From contig CAJQOH010000007.1 of NCBI GenBank assembly GCA_905479915.1, positions 1 through 64,000 on the forward strand: a DNA stretch of 64,000 nucleotides. The letters are read 5' to 3'. The notes beneath the pieces are model-generated. The model was not told the DNA's origin. It saw only the letters and a program-made list of their open reading frames with translations, and searched no databases. Position 1 is the stretch's first letter, and each line of letters begins with the position of its first letter. The stretch is from an uncultured Flavobacteriales bacterium. Its GTDB lineage: Bacteria; Bacteroidota; Bacteroidia; Flavobacteriales_E; Vicingaceae. The position numbers and the translations under genes were made by a program. Shown here in pieces: positions 55,648 through 64,000 of this stretch.

Positions 55648-56065
55648 CCGCAATACATTTTAATTCAATACAAATTGGTGAAGGCAGTGCATTTACTTCT
55701 ACAGTAGTTCTACAGGGTTGGTTCCCTTTAAAATATTCTGCATAGACCTTATTATAGGTTTTAAAATCTCTTTTCATATCTGTTAAAAAAGTAGTTACAT
55801 CAACTAAGTTTTCCCAACTAGAACCCGATTCTTCTAAAATCGTTTTTACATTATCAAATACAGAACGACATTGAGCTTCAAAATCAAAAGTTTCATAATT
55901 CCCATTCTTGTCATATTTCAATCCAGGAATATTTGCCTCCTCACTTCCAGAACCCGCAGCCCTTGGTCCAACTCCTGACAAAAACAAAAGATTACCCACT
56001 TTACGTGCATGAGGATACATCCCCATTGGTTTTGGTGCTTTATCCGTACTTATTTTTTCGCTCAT
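55637..56065 (-). CDS. RidA/YjgF family protein
   Basis: 142 aa. Rid fold pattern: GMYPHARKVGNLLFLSGVGPRAAG, FDFEAQCRSVFDNVKTILEESGSSWENLVDVTTFLTD, YAEYFKGNQPCRTTVEVNALP with the conserved Arg, and IELKCIAVID. Known: RidA members hydrolyse enamine/imine intermediates of PLP enzymes; subfamilies also include 2-aminomuconate deaminase. The glycine-rich insertion and CRTTVEVNALPSP lean to the 2-aminomuconate-deaminase-like group, which is inference. Stands alone. Confidence 0.85.
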   Translation of the reverse strand: MSEKISTDKAPKPMGMYPHARKVGNLLFLSGVGPRAAGSGSEEANIPGLKYDKNGNYETFDFEAQCRSVFDNVKTILEESGSSWENLVDVTTFLTDMKRDFKTYNKVYAEYFKGNQPCRTTVEVNALPSPICIELKCIAVID

Positions 56066-56117
56066 AATTTTAATTTCTTAAAGAGAACAAATGTAAGGTT
56101 TTTAATTACTTTTCAAT

Positions 56118-56516
56118 TTATTCTGTCTGTTCTATCGAATCCCAAACTGACCCTGAAGTTCGCATTGGCCCATATTTTTTAGGTGTGTGAGTAACAACTA
56201 AAAACAATCCAATTAAAAATAGAAACACAAAAATTATAAATATGAATTTCGATTTATCTGCTGTTTTATAATTAGCTTCTCTATGATTATAGACTTTCTT
56301 ATCTAAGCCAAAAATGTCTTTTTCTATATAATACTCTTCTACTATTTCTTTTTCATTATTCAGTTTGCCCCCCTTAGGAGTTCTTCTCTTCCGTCTAATG
56401 ATTAAAGCGCTCATTAATATCATCAACAACAAACCACAAAATGCCAAAACAGGATCTGGATATGAGTAATACCCATAACCTGTTCCAAAACAATCGATTA
56501 TTAGTAGAATTTCCAT
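56118..56516 (-). CDS. putative small membrane protein, 132 aa
   Basis: Two hydrophobic helices: VLAFCGLLLMILMSALII near the N terminus and KFIFIIFVFLFLIGLFLVV near residue 90-110, separated by a strongly basic and charged loop (RRKRRTPKGGKLNNEKEIVEEYY) that should be cytoplasmic. No family recognised. Alone between ridA and the methyltransferase, divergent from the latter. Confidence 0.6.
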   Translation of the reverse strand: MEILLIIDCFGTGYGYYSYPDPVLAFCGLLLMILMSALIIRRKRRTPKGGKLNNEKEIVEEYYIEKDIFGLDKKVYNHREANYKTADKSKFIFIIFVFLFLIGLFLVVTHTPKKYGPMRTSGSVWDSIEQTE

Positions 56517-56573
56517 CCTGTTAAATTACCCAAAATTTAAAAACTCTTTATTTCTTCCATTAAAGATAAACAT

Positions 56574-56581
56574 TACTTTTG
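56574..56581 (+). promoter_or_regulatory. -7 box for the polysaccharide-modification operon
   Basis: TACTTTTG, an exact match, 29 bases before the ATG at 56611. Confidence 0.45.
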
Positions 56582-56610
56582 CAAAGAAGTAACCAAACAA
56601 TTTAAGTGAT

Positions 56611-57345
56611 ATGAGGAACCCTTTCAAGAAAAAAACAGAATCTGAAGTAATAGCTCCTACAACAATTCCAGATGAAGCCTATCTTGTGCCTGACGTACCT
56701 ATGGCAGGAAAAATTGCCCATCAAAAATGGCAAAGCTATTTATATGAGCACTTTAATAAAGAAGGATTTCGTGTATTAGAAATTGGTAGTAGAGAGGTTA
56801 CTGGACCTTCTGGAGCTAGAGATCATTTTAACAAAGCCGAATATGTTGGTTTTGATTATTATGATGGAGACAATGTAGATGTTGTTGGTGATGCTCATAA
56901 ATTATCCACTTATTTTGCCGAAAACGAAAAATTTGATTTAATCTATTCTAGTGCTTGTTTTGAGCATTTTGCAATGCCATGGGTAGTTGCTACAGAAACG
57001 GCCAAACTCTTAAAAGTTGGCGGTCATGTTTTTGTAGAAACACACTTTTCGTATTCATCCCACGAAAGACCTTGGCACTTTTTTCAATTTAGTGACATGG
57101 CATTGAAAACACTCTTTTCTAGCGCTTTAGGATTCGAGTGTGTAGAAGCAGGATTATCCAACCCTATTGTAGGAAGGTTTTCCAGTTTTGCAGATGAATA
57201 TTTACAAAACAAACCAGTTACAGGACTTTATTGTCATTCTGAATTTCTTGGAAAAAAGGTAAAAGAGGTAACAGATTTTAGTTGGGATAAAGTAAATCTA
57301 GAAGATGTTGTCAAAGACACTCATTATCCAGAGCCACAAAAATAA
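56611..57345 (+). CDS. class I SAM-dependent methyltransferase
   Basis: 244 aa. SAM-binding motif I VLEIGSREVTGPSGAR, acidic end of strand 2 YVGFDYYDGDNVDVVGDAHKL, motif IV-like FDLIYSSACFEHFAMPW and KLLKVGGHVFVETHFSY, as in Methyltransf_11. Known: small-molecule or sugar methylation; the acceptor is unknown. It is 4 bases upstream of the MBOAT gene, so it likely acts on the same polysaccharide or its precursor (inference). Confidence 0.85.
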   Translation: MRNPFKKKTESEVIAPTTIPDEAYLVPDVPMAGKIAHQKWQSYLYEHFNKEGFRVLEIGSREVTGPSGARDHFNKAEYVGFDYYDGDNVDVVGDAHKLSTYFAENEKFDLIYSSACFEHFAMPWVVATETAKLLKVGGHVFVETHFSYSSHERPWHFFQFSDMALKTLFSSALGFECVEAGLSNPIVGRFSSFADEYLQNKPVTGLYCHSEFLGKKVKEVTDFSWDKVNLEDVVKDTHYPEPQK

Positions 57346-57349
57346 ATAG

Positions 57350-58777
57350 ATGCTTTTTAGCTCAACCTTATTTTTATTTTTGTTCTTACCAATATGTTTA
57401 TTGGCAAGCTTTGTACTACCTAATATCCGTCTTAAAAATTTCTTTTTATTATTAGCTAGTTTATTTTTCTACGCTTGGGGCGAAGGAGAACTAGTCTTTT
57501 TAATGTTATTTACTATTCTACTAAATTATGTTTTTGGAATAGCAATTAGCAAATCCGAACCTCCGTCAATTAAAAAAATATACCTAACTCTTTCTATAAT
57601 AAGTAATCTTTCAATTTTAGGGTATTACAAGTATTTCAATTTTCTTATAGAAAACCTTAACTCAATCCTCATAGGACTTGGAGAAACGAAAATTACAGCC
57701 GAAACAGTAACTCTTCCAATAGGAATTTCTTTCTTTATATTTCAGTCCATTTCTTATGTAATTGATGTATATCGCAATGATGCAAAAGTGCAAAAAGACC
57801 CTTTAAACTTAGCACTATATATATCTCTGTTTCCTCAACTAATCGCTGGCCCAATTGTAAGATACCATGATGTTTTTTTGCAATTAGAAAAAAGGAATAC
57901 CGATACAAATAAAATCGCTCTAGGTATAAAACGTTTTATAATTGGACTTGGTAAAAAAGTACTTATTGCCAATACATGTGGCAGAGTTGCCGATCAAATA
58001 TTTGAATTAAGCGAAAATGATTTGTCAGGAAGTTTAGCGTGGTTGGGAATAGTTTGTTATACCATTCAAATTTTCTTTGATTTCTCAGGGTATTCTGACA
58101 TGGCTATTGGTTTAGGAAAAATGTTTGGGTTTGACTTCTTAGAAAATTTCAACTATCCATTTATTGCAAGATCTATTAAAAACTTCTGGCAAAGGTGGCA
58201 TATTTCTCTATCTACATGGATTAGAGATTATCTATACATTCCTCTAGGAGGAAATAAAAAAAGTAATTCTAGAACCTATTTAAACTTAATCATAGTTTTT
58301 TTCCTAACTGGACTTTGGCATGGAGCAAGTTGGAATTTTATTGTATGGGGTTTATTTCATGGTATATTTTTACTCATCGAACGCTTATTCTTAGAGAAAT
58401 TACTTAGCCGACTACCAAAATTTGTAAGTCATTTTTACACACTTTTTGTTGTGATTATTGCATTTGTATTTTTTAGAACTTCTGATATTAATAGTGCTTT
58501 AGTTTATATCCAAAAAATGTTCAGTTTTACTCAACAACAAAATGATTTTTACCCATTCTTACTATTCTTTGACTTTGAGCTTATCATCACGCTAATTGTT
58601 GCAATTATTGTCTCAATACCAACCTTAGAATTTATTAAACAACGGATGCCTTTTTTTAATAGAAGTTATCACATCTTAACATATACCAACTACATCGGAT
58701 TATTTTCCATATTTATCCTGTCCATTATCTATATAGCAAGTGGAACACATAACCCTTTCATTTACTTTAGATTTTGA
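57350..58777 (+). CDS. MBOAT family O-acyltransferase (AlgI-like)
   Basis: 475 aa, about ten to twelve membrane helices. MBOAT hallmarks: FFDFSGYSDMAIGLGKMFGFDFLENFNYPF, FWQRWHISLSTWIRDYLYIPLGGNKKSN, and the catalytic His region GLWHGASWNFIVWGLFHG. Known: AlgI-type proteins move acetyl groups across the inner membrane for O-acetylation of polysaccharides. Operon: the stop (TGA) overlaps the TTG start of the AlgX-like gene (TTGA), implying a donor-acceptor pair. Confidence 0.92.
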   Translation: MLFSSTLFLFLFLPICLLASFVLPNIRLKNFFLLLASLFFYAWGEGELVFLMLFTILLNYVFGIAISKSEPPSIKKIYLTLSIISNLSILGYYKYFNFLIENLNSILIGLGETKITAETVTLPIGISFFIFQSISYVIDVYRNDAKVQKDPLNLALYISLFPQLIAGPIVRYHDVFLQLEKRNTDTNKIALGIKRFIIGLGKKVLIANTCGRVADQIFELSENDLSGSLAWLGIVCYTIQIFFDFSGYSDMAIGLGKMFGFDFLENFNYPFIARSIKNFWQRWHISLSTWIRDYLYIPLGGNKKSNSRTYLNLIIVFFLTGLWHGASWNFIVWGLFHGIFLLIERLFLEKLLSRLPKFVSHFYTLFVVIIAFVFFRTSDINSALVYIQKMFSFTQQQNDFYPFLLFFDFELIITLIVAIIVSIPTLEFIKQRMPFFNRSYHILTYTNYIGLFSIFILSIIYIASGTHNPFIYFRF

Positions 58778-60558
58778 ATAGAAAAAAATCATATATAAAA
58801 ACACTAAAGCTAGGCCTTATTTTACTGGTCTCTCTTTATTTATCTAAATCAGGGTACCGATTTCTTAGACAAATTGAATTAGATAGTTCTAAGATCAACA
58901 CCACCATTTCAATTGAAGGGAAATTTCAAGGAAAACAAAGTTTACAAGTCTACTATTCGGAGGGGGCCGGATTTAACGTAGATAATTTTATAACAGAAAC
59001 TACAGCTGCTTCTAACGAGGTTCAGCGTATTGATTTTATCCTGCCTGAGTTAAAAAGAATACGAGATTTAAGGCTAGATTTTGGAACATCTCCCAATATT
59101 GTGGAGTTAAAAAACATTACTTTTTCACAAGGCAATCAACACTATAAAGTTCTTGTTAAAGATATCGCTTTAAATATCAGGCAAACGAATCAAATCAAAT
59201 TGCTTTACCCAGAAAAGGATGTAATGAAAATTGTATCCAACGGAACAGATCCATTTATCACTTTTAAGTTCGATTATATTGAAGTATTAGAAAAAATCAG
59301 GCCATGGAACTACTGGATAGTTCCTGCATTTTATTCAGGAATTATTAGCCTACTTGTTTTTTTCTGGCTAATCCAATTAAAGATTTCTATACCTCAATTT
59401 AAAAGAACTGATCGTTTACGACCAGGTATAAAATTCAACCCTAAATTGATTGTAGTCATTAGTTTTTTCTTAATCATTGCTATTCCTGCAGGCACTATGC
59501 TTATTAATGATTCAAACCATGAATCAAATCATGAAAACAGAACTAAAACCGCTCTCCCGGTTTTGAACATACATGCACTGTTAGAATATCCAAAAAAATA
59601 CAGCAACTATTTTAATGATCATTTTGGATTAAGAAATACTATTCTAAAATGGCATAGCTATATTAAATTCTTTGCACTTAACACTTCCCCTGTTCCTGAG
59701 AAAGTTTTCTTAGGCAAACAAGGTTGGTTATATTTTTCAGAAAATTATGACCCTAGATACCATAATTTAAGTTTTAACTATAGTGAAAAGGTTCTCGAAA
59801 AAATTAAAAACTCTTTAGAAGAGCGTGCAAATTATTTAAAAAATCAAGGAGCTAAATCTTACATTATTATACCACCTATAAAACATCGCATCTATCCTGA
59901 ATATTTACCAGATCACTTAAAGAATCAAAAAGTTACAAAGCTTGACCAACTTATTGCTTATTTAAAAAACCATTCTTTTATCAAAATAATAGACATTAGA
60001 TCTGAATTATTAGAGCAAAAGAAAAAAGAACAGATCTATTTTAAAAGTGACATCCATTGGAATGTAAATGGGGCTTTTGTTGGGTATAAAAAGTTAATGA
60101 ATACCATTGCAAAAGATTTCCCTTCCATCAAACCAATTCCAGATGACTCAATAACTTTTAAAATTTTAAAAAAGCATGAAGGAGATTTAGGTCGAATGAT
60201 ACTTCTTAATGAGCTTTGGGATGAAAAAGAGGTTGGATGCGGAGTTATCGGTGGTCTTTTTGCTCAAGAGGTCAAACCTTCCCCTTATCAAAACCTCCCC
60301 CTTACCCGAAGTCCAACAGTAGTATTTAAACTAGAAGATCAGTCCAAACCTAAACTAGTGATGTATAAAGATTCTTATGGCGTATATCTTACCCCACTCT
60401 TGAACGAACATTTTTCGCGAAGTGTTTATGTTTGGTCTCACTATTTAACTCCTCAATTAATTGAGCAAGAAAAACCTGACATTGTCATTTTTGAACTACT
60501 CGAATCTCTTATGTATCAACTTGAAATGGAGAATGATTCAGGAATTTCTTCAAAATAA
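58774..60558 (+). CDS. AlgX/AlgJ-like SGNH-hydrolase-type O-acetyltransferase
   Basis: 594 aa, TTG start. One N-terminal and two central hydrophobic stretches (IVPAFYSGIISLLVFFWLI; LIVVISFFLIIAIPAG), so the first ~180 residues form an extracytoplasmic beta domain, then a second periplasmic region with GKQGWLYFSENYDPRYH, KSDIHWNVNGAFVGYKK (DxHW) and MYKDSYGVYLTPLL (DS nucleophile block), the order expected for AlgX/AlgJ SGNH enzymes. Known: accept acetyl groups from the MBOAT partner and transfer them to polysaccharide. Extra N-terminal domain compared with AlgJ. Last gene of the operon. Confidence 0.85.
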   Translation: MNRKKSYIKTLKLGLILLVSLYLSKSGYRFLRQIELDSSKINTTISIEGKFQGKQSLQVYYSEGAGFNVDNFITETTAASNEVQRIDFILPELKRIRDLRLDFGTSPNIVELKNITFSQGNQHYKVLVKDIALNIRQTNQIKLLYPEKDVMKIVSNGTDPFITFKFDYIEVLEKIRPWNYWIVPAFYSGIISLLVFFWLIQLKISIPQFKRTDRLRPGIKFNPKLIVVISFFLIIAIPAGTMLINDSNHESNHENRTKTALPVLNIHALLEYPKKYSNYFNDHFGLRNTILKWHSYIKFFALNTSPVPEKVFLGKQGWLYFSENYDPRYHNLSFNYSEKVLEKIKNSLEERANYLKNQGAKSYIIIPPIKHRIYPEYLPDHLKNQKVTKLDQLIAYLKNHSFIKIIDIRSELLEQKKKEQIYFKSDIHWNVNGAFVGYKKLMNTIAKDFPSIKPIPDDSITFKILKKHEGDLGRMILLNELWDEKEVGCGVIGGLFAQEVKPSPYQNLPLTRSPTVVFKLEDQSKPKLVMYKDSYGVYLTPLLNEHFSRSVYVWSHYLTPQLIEQEKPDIVIFELLESLMYQLEMENDSGISSK

Positions 60559-60563
60559 AAGAC

Positions 60564-63521
60564 TTACATCTTTATTTGAAAATGAGTAGCATCCATTGTT
60601 AGGTTCTGATTATAACAAGGATCATGATCAATATAAGATTGCCATTTCTCTTTAAACAAACCTATTTCCTTAATATGCCTTGCGTAAGATTCTTTAGTCA
60701 TATGAGGATGCCCCCTTGTTAAAGATTCATAGTGATACAATTCTACATAAGGCAAATAAATATTGTAATACCCTTTTTCTGCTAACTTCAAACAAAAATC
60801 AACATCATTGTATTCTACTGCTAAATCCTCATTAAACCCACCTACTTCATTGTACACTTCTTTCCTCACCATCAAACATGCAGCAGTTACGGAAGAGTAG
60901 TTATTGGTAGATGTGATGTAATAAAAATAGCCGTGAGAATCTCTCGGCAACCCAATAAAAGTATGTCCAGCAACCCCTCCTAAACCTATCACAACCCCAG
61001 CATGCTGAATGGTATCATTATGATACAACAACTTAGCTCCAACTGCGCCAACAGAATCTCTTTGTGACTGTTCCATCATAGATTCTATCCAATCTTCAGA
61101 AATAACTTCTGTATCATTATTTAACAGTAAAATATATTCACCTTTAGAAACATCCACTGCTTTATTCATTAAACGAGAATAATTAAAAGGAATTTCTAAA
61201 TCTAACTGCACAAACTTCTCCTTGTATTTAGCTTTATATTTCTTAAACAAATCAAATGTTGCCTTTTCAGTACTGTTGTTGTTAATCATTATCACCTCAA
61301 TATTTTTGTAGGTAGATTTTTCAAAAACAGACTCCAAACAAGTCTCCAATACTTTTGCATTATCTTTAGTTGGTATAACAATACTTACTAAGTCTTCTGA
61401 TTTCAAGTCATATCTTACGGTATAAAAACCAGGTAATCCAGGTTTCAACTCAACACTTCCTTTTTCTCCTCTTCGCTCTAATGCTTCTGTTAAAGCTTTA
61501 ACTCCAGCCTCAAAGGCATAAGGTTTGGCATCTTCTTCCATAGCCGCAGATGCAGAATGCATTCTCCAGTGGTAAAGAATTTTTGGTATATGGTAAATGT
61601 TATCTGTTTTTTCTACAAAACGTAAAAACAAATCATAATCCTGACTTCCTTCAAACCCCACTCTAAAACCACCAATTTCATCTACAATAGACTTTCTCAA
61701 ACATGATAAATGAGTAATGTAATTTCTTGCCAAGAAATTATCAGGACACCAATCTGGTTTAAAATGAGGTTCACTTCTTACCCCGTTCTCATCAACCTTA
61801 TCTTCATCAGAATAAATAAAATCTCTGTTCTCATCTACATTTAACGCATAAACCAACTGATACAAAGCATCTTTACTTAATAAATCATCATGATCTAACA
61901 ATGCAACAAATTCTCCAGTTGCTAACTCTAAGGCAGAATTTGATGTAGCTGATATGTGTCCATTTTCTTTTCGATAAACAACTTTAATCCTAGCATCTTC
62001 TGAGCTATACTTGTCTAAAACTCCTCTTATTTCTGAATTAGTTGAACAATCATCTGCTATACACAATTCCCAATTAGAGTAGACTTGATTAATAACGCTT
62101 TCAATTGCTTCAATCAGAAACGAAATAGGTGCATTATAAACCGGCATTATTACGCTGATTTTTGGCAAATAAGAAAATATTTGAATCGTGTTTTTATAAT
62201 TTTTTAAATCTAACTCTGATGGTGACGTTCTAGCTAAAAAATTTTGCCAAGGATCTTGCACAAAATCTTGCGGAATAGCATCTCCTTCGATAATCATTAC
62301 TTTTTTAACCTCAATGAGTAAATAAATGTTCTTAAATATCTTACTCAAAAGTTTACGAATCATCCTTCTGCCATTAGCAGACAATGCGTGTAATACTTTT
62401 CCGACAATCCCTCTCTTTACACCTCCACCTATAGGAGATCTAAGCAAAGTTTTAAGTTTATGGTACTTTCGTTTTAATTTCCAAAGCTTACTTTGTTCAA
62501 TATCTTTTAGTCTTTGTTCTAAGTTCTGAATTACATTATTCAATGAAGCATTAAAGCTTTGCTGAATCTTTAGACTTTTAACTTGAGCTTCATTTTCTTC
62601 TTTCAACGAAACTATTTCAGTTTCTTTTTCTATAAGCGTAGAATTTAACTCCTGAAGACTTTCAGACTTTTGAGTATTAATAGCCTCTTTTTCTAAAAGC
62701 ACTTGATTTAACGTTTCAATATTAGCAGCTTGCCGAAAATGAACCGTTTCTATTTCTGATAAATTTTGAGTTAAATATCCAATTACTGAATCAGCATTTT
62801 CTTGATACAACTCGTAATGCTTTTTAGTGATGTATTCAACAAGAGCCTTTCTATTGTCCGTTTGATTTGAATCAGAAACCATAGAACCTGCTCTAACTCT
62901 ATAATCAAATAAAAACTGATTGATATGGTGAAATTTCCAACCATTCTTATAAGCATTTATCCAAAATTCCCAATCCTCATAACCTATAGCTGGTATCTCT
63001 TCATCATAGCCTCCTAATTGGACCCAAACTTCTTTTCGATAAACAGCGCAAGCATCAATATAATTCACTGCCAAAAACCTATCCAGCTGAAAGTCTGGCA
63101 ATTTTCGCAATTCTTCCTTATCCCCAAACACTTTTACATCAGAATAAACAACACCTACTTCTGCATTAGCATCTAATACTTCTATTGCTAAAGAAGCATA
63201 TTCAGCTGTAATTCTGTTATCTGAATCTAAAGGTAAAATATACGCATACTTTGCTTTTTCAATACCAATGTTTCTTGCTTTAGACAAACCTAAGTTTTCC
63301 TGATGGATAACACAAACACCTTCTTCTTCTAGTACCTCAAATAGTTTTAACGTATCCTCATCATCAGAACCGTCATTAACAATTATTAATTCCCAATTTT
63401 CAACATTAATTTTTCTAGCACTATTGACAGCTTCCATAAGAAACTCGCCATGATTATAGCATGGAATTATAACCGAAATTCCTTTTTCAAATTCTTCTTT
63501 GGGTAAATTTTCTTTACTCAT
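60564..63521 (-). CDS. multidomain family 2 glycosyltransferase
   Basis: 985 aa with three GT2-like GT-A domains: residues ~12-225 (VSVIIPCYNHGEFLM, LPLDSD, RKEVWVQLGGYDEEIPAIGYEDWEF), ~455-665 (ISVIMPVYNAPI, ALLDHDD, DEIGGFRVGFEGSQDYDLFLR) and ~710-960 (VSIVIPTKDNAKVL, LLLNNDTEV, VGGFNEDLAVEYNDVDFCLKLA). A helical coiled-coil (about 265-345, heptads rich in Leu, Glu, Lys) joins the first two. Known: such O-antigen or teichoic-type enzymes polymerise or decorate surface glycans. Seven in 13 bases precede the exporter ATPase gene, so both belong to one locus. No signal peptide; cytoplasmic. Confidence 0.9.
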   Translation of the reverse strand: MSKENLPKEEFEKGISVIIPCYNHGEFLMEAVNSARKINVENWELIIVNDGSDDEDTLKLFEVLEEEGVCVIHQENLGLSKARNIGIEKAKYAYILPLDSDNRITAEYASLAIEVLDANAEVGVVYSDVKVFGDKEELRKLPDFQLDRFLAVNYIDACAVYRKEVWVQLGGYDEEIPAIGYEDWEFWINAYKNGWKFHHINQFLFDYRVRAGSMVSDSNQTDNRKALVEYITKKHYELYQENADSVIGYLTQNLSEIETVHFRQAANIETLNQVLLEKEAINTQKSESLQELNSTLIEKETEIVSLKEENEAQVKSLKIQQSFNASLNNVIQNLEQRLKDIEQSKLWKLKRKYHKLKTLLRSPIGGGVKRGIVGKVLHALSANGRRMIRKLLSKIFKNIYLLIEVKKVMIIEGDAIPQDFVQDPWQNFLARTSPSELDLKNYKNTIQIFSYLPKISVIMPVYNAPISFLIEAIESVINQVYSNWELCIADDCSTNSEIRGVLDKYSSEDARIKVVYRKENGHISATSNSALELATGEFVALLDHDDLLSKDALYQLVYALNVDENRDFIYSDEDKVDENGVRSEPHFKPDWCPDNFLARNYITHLSCLRKSIVDEIGGFRVGFEGSQDYDLFLRFVEKTDNIYHIPKILYHWRMHSASAAMEEDAKPYAFEAGVKALTEALERRGEKGSVELKPGLPGFYTVRYDLKSEDLVSIVIPTKDNAKVLETCLESVFEKSTYKNIEVIMINNNSTEKATFDLFKKYKAKYKEKFVQLDLEIPFNYSRLMNKAVDVSKGEYILLLNNDTEVISEDWIESMMEQSQRDSVGAVGAKLLYHNDTIQHAGVVIGLGGVAGHTFIGLPRDSHGYFYYITSTNNYSSVTAACLMVRKEVYNEVGGFNEDLAVEYNDVDFCLKLAEKGYYNIYLPYVELYHYESLTRGHPHMTKESYARHIKEIGLFKEKWQSYIDHDPCYNQNLTMDATHFQIKM

Positions 63522-63534
63522 ATACCTTCTTCTA

Positions 63535-64000
63535 CTATTTAAATATGTTCGTGTAATAATTGGTTACCTCTTCAACTTCTCCAACTATTTGAATCTCTCC
63601 ATCTTTAATACAAGCTGCTCTATCACACATCTTTTTAATCTCCTCTGTACTATGAGTAACCAAAATCACAGTACTTCCCCCATTAATTAACTCGTTAATT
63701 CTAGCAACGCATTTTCCTTGAAACCCTTGATCTCCTACAGCTAAAGTTTCATCAATAATTAATATCTCAGGGTGATTTGACACGGCTATAGAAAAAGACA
63801 AACGCAACATCATTCCAGTAGAATATCTTTTCACTTGCATTTTTAAATCATCATCAGACAATTCAGAAAACTCACTAACAAATGCTCTACACTTTTTAAT
63901 TTCACTCTTCGTTAACCCCATTAAAACTCCAGCAATCTTAATGTTTTCATGACCAGAAAGCTCAGGCTCCAACCCAACACCTAAAGCCAATACAGGAGCA
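63535..64000 (-). CDS. polysaccharide/O-antigen export ABC transporter ATP-binding protein (partial)
   Basis: The frame is open to the right edge of the window, so the N terminus, including Walker A, is missing. Visible: LGVGLEPELSGHENIKIAGVLMGL, signature YSTGMMLRLSFSIAV, Walker B HPEILIIDETLAVGD, VILVTHSTEEIKKMCDRAACIKDGEI. These match the Wzt/KpsT (ABC-2 polysaccharide exporter) group. No C-terminal glycan-binding domain follows, so it is KpsT/TagH-like rather than a full Wzt. The permease gene is expected upstream, outside the window. Confidence 0.9.
   Translation of the reverse strand, partial: APVLALGVGLEPELSGHENIKIAGVLMGLTKSEIKKCRAFVSEFSELSDDDLKMQVKRYSTGMMLRLSFSIAVSNHPEILIIDETLAVGDQGFQGKCVARINELINGGSTVILVTHSTEEIKKMCDRAACIKDGEIQIVGEVEEVTNYYTNIFK

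Overview
The window looks like an AT-rich chromosomal segment from a member of the Bacteroidota, most likely a gliding or marine-type Flavobacteriales. The supporting evidence is: GldF and GldG gliding-motility proteins, three proteins with type IX secretion (T9SS) C-terminal sorting tails, a CWC-type Cys-rich protein, an F1 beta-epsilon pair (atpD-atpC) standing apart from the rest of the ATP synthase operon, tRNAs without encoded CCA, almost no Shine-Dalgarno sequences, and repeated promoter boxes of the Bacteroidota type (TTG, about 17-19 bases, TAnnTTTG). No phage, insertion sequence, CRISPR array or recognisable defence system is visible. Most of the window is housekeeping DNA with small accessory islands.

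Layout. 1-4.4 kb: two tandem, recently duplicated secreted FG-GAP/VCBS proteins with different C-terminal tails, then a tiny putative membrane ORF overlapping an 80-aa ORF. 4.4-6.9 kb: a membrane-anchored XRE regulator with an inverted-repeat promoter, a LytM/M23 peptidase, two copies of a 55-bp hairpin repeat, a tRNA-Gly/tRNA-Leu transcription unit and an unlisted 34-aa membrane ORF with its own promoter and terminator. 6.9-10.5 kb: a tightly coupled arginase family-argS-alpha/beta hydrolase operon. 10.6-14.6 kb: lipoprotein, ftsK, LolA-like carrier. 14.7-18.2 kb: gldF-gldG-DUF4340 operon. 18.4-20.9 kb: aspartate kinase-diaminopimelate decarboxylase (lysine pathway). 22.4-24.1 kb: atpD-atpC. 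24.3-27.4 kb: ribF, an LRR protein, a signal-peptide protein and a UbiA-like membrane protein. 27.4-29.8 kb: divergent hemJ/hemH (last two haem steps) plus an ElyC-like gene. 29.8-32.2 kb: archaeal-type lipid prenyltransferase (UbiA), maf and a GH16 glucanase-like enzyme in one overlapping run. 32.3-39.2 kb: recQ, an ElaA-type acetyltransferase plus a decayed fragment of it, DUF2200, ligA, a TPR protein and a receiver-only response regulator.

39.3-45.2 kb holds the most unusual block: three tandem membrane proteins of exactly 633 codons each, resembling GT39/GT-C glycosyltransferases and diverged from one another. 45.2-55.2 kb is translation- and envelope-related: CWC protein, folB, glnS-gltX (overlapping), a PKD/T9SS protein, lspA, a TraR/DksA-like regulator and a large IleRS. 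55.3-64 kb ends in a surface-polysaccharide region: a methyltransferase, an MBOAT O-acyltransferase and an AlgX/AlgJ-like SGNH partner in one operon, facing a three-domain GT2 glycosyltransferase and the ATPase of a Wzt/KpsT-like polysaccharide exporter that runs off the window.

Functionally, the cell-surface theme recurs (T9SS cargo, gliding ABC components, lipoprotein processing by LspA, LolA-like sorting, O-acetylated polysaccharide synthesis and export). Nothing here is convincingly a new defence or mobile system. The best leads for novelty are the 633-aa triplet, the repeated hairpin element, the small ORFs, and a tRNA-Gly with an apparent A19-U56 compensatory change.
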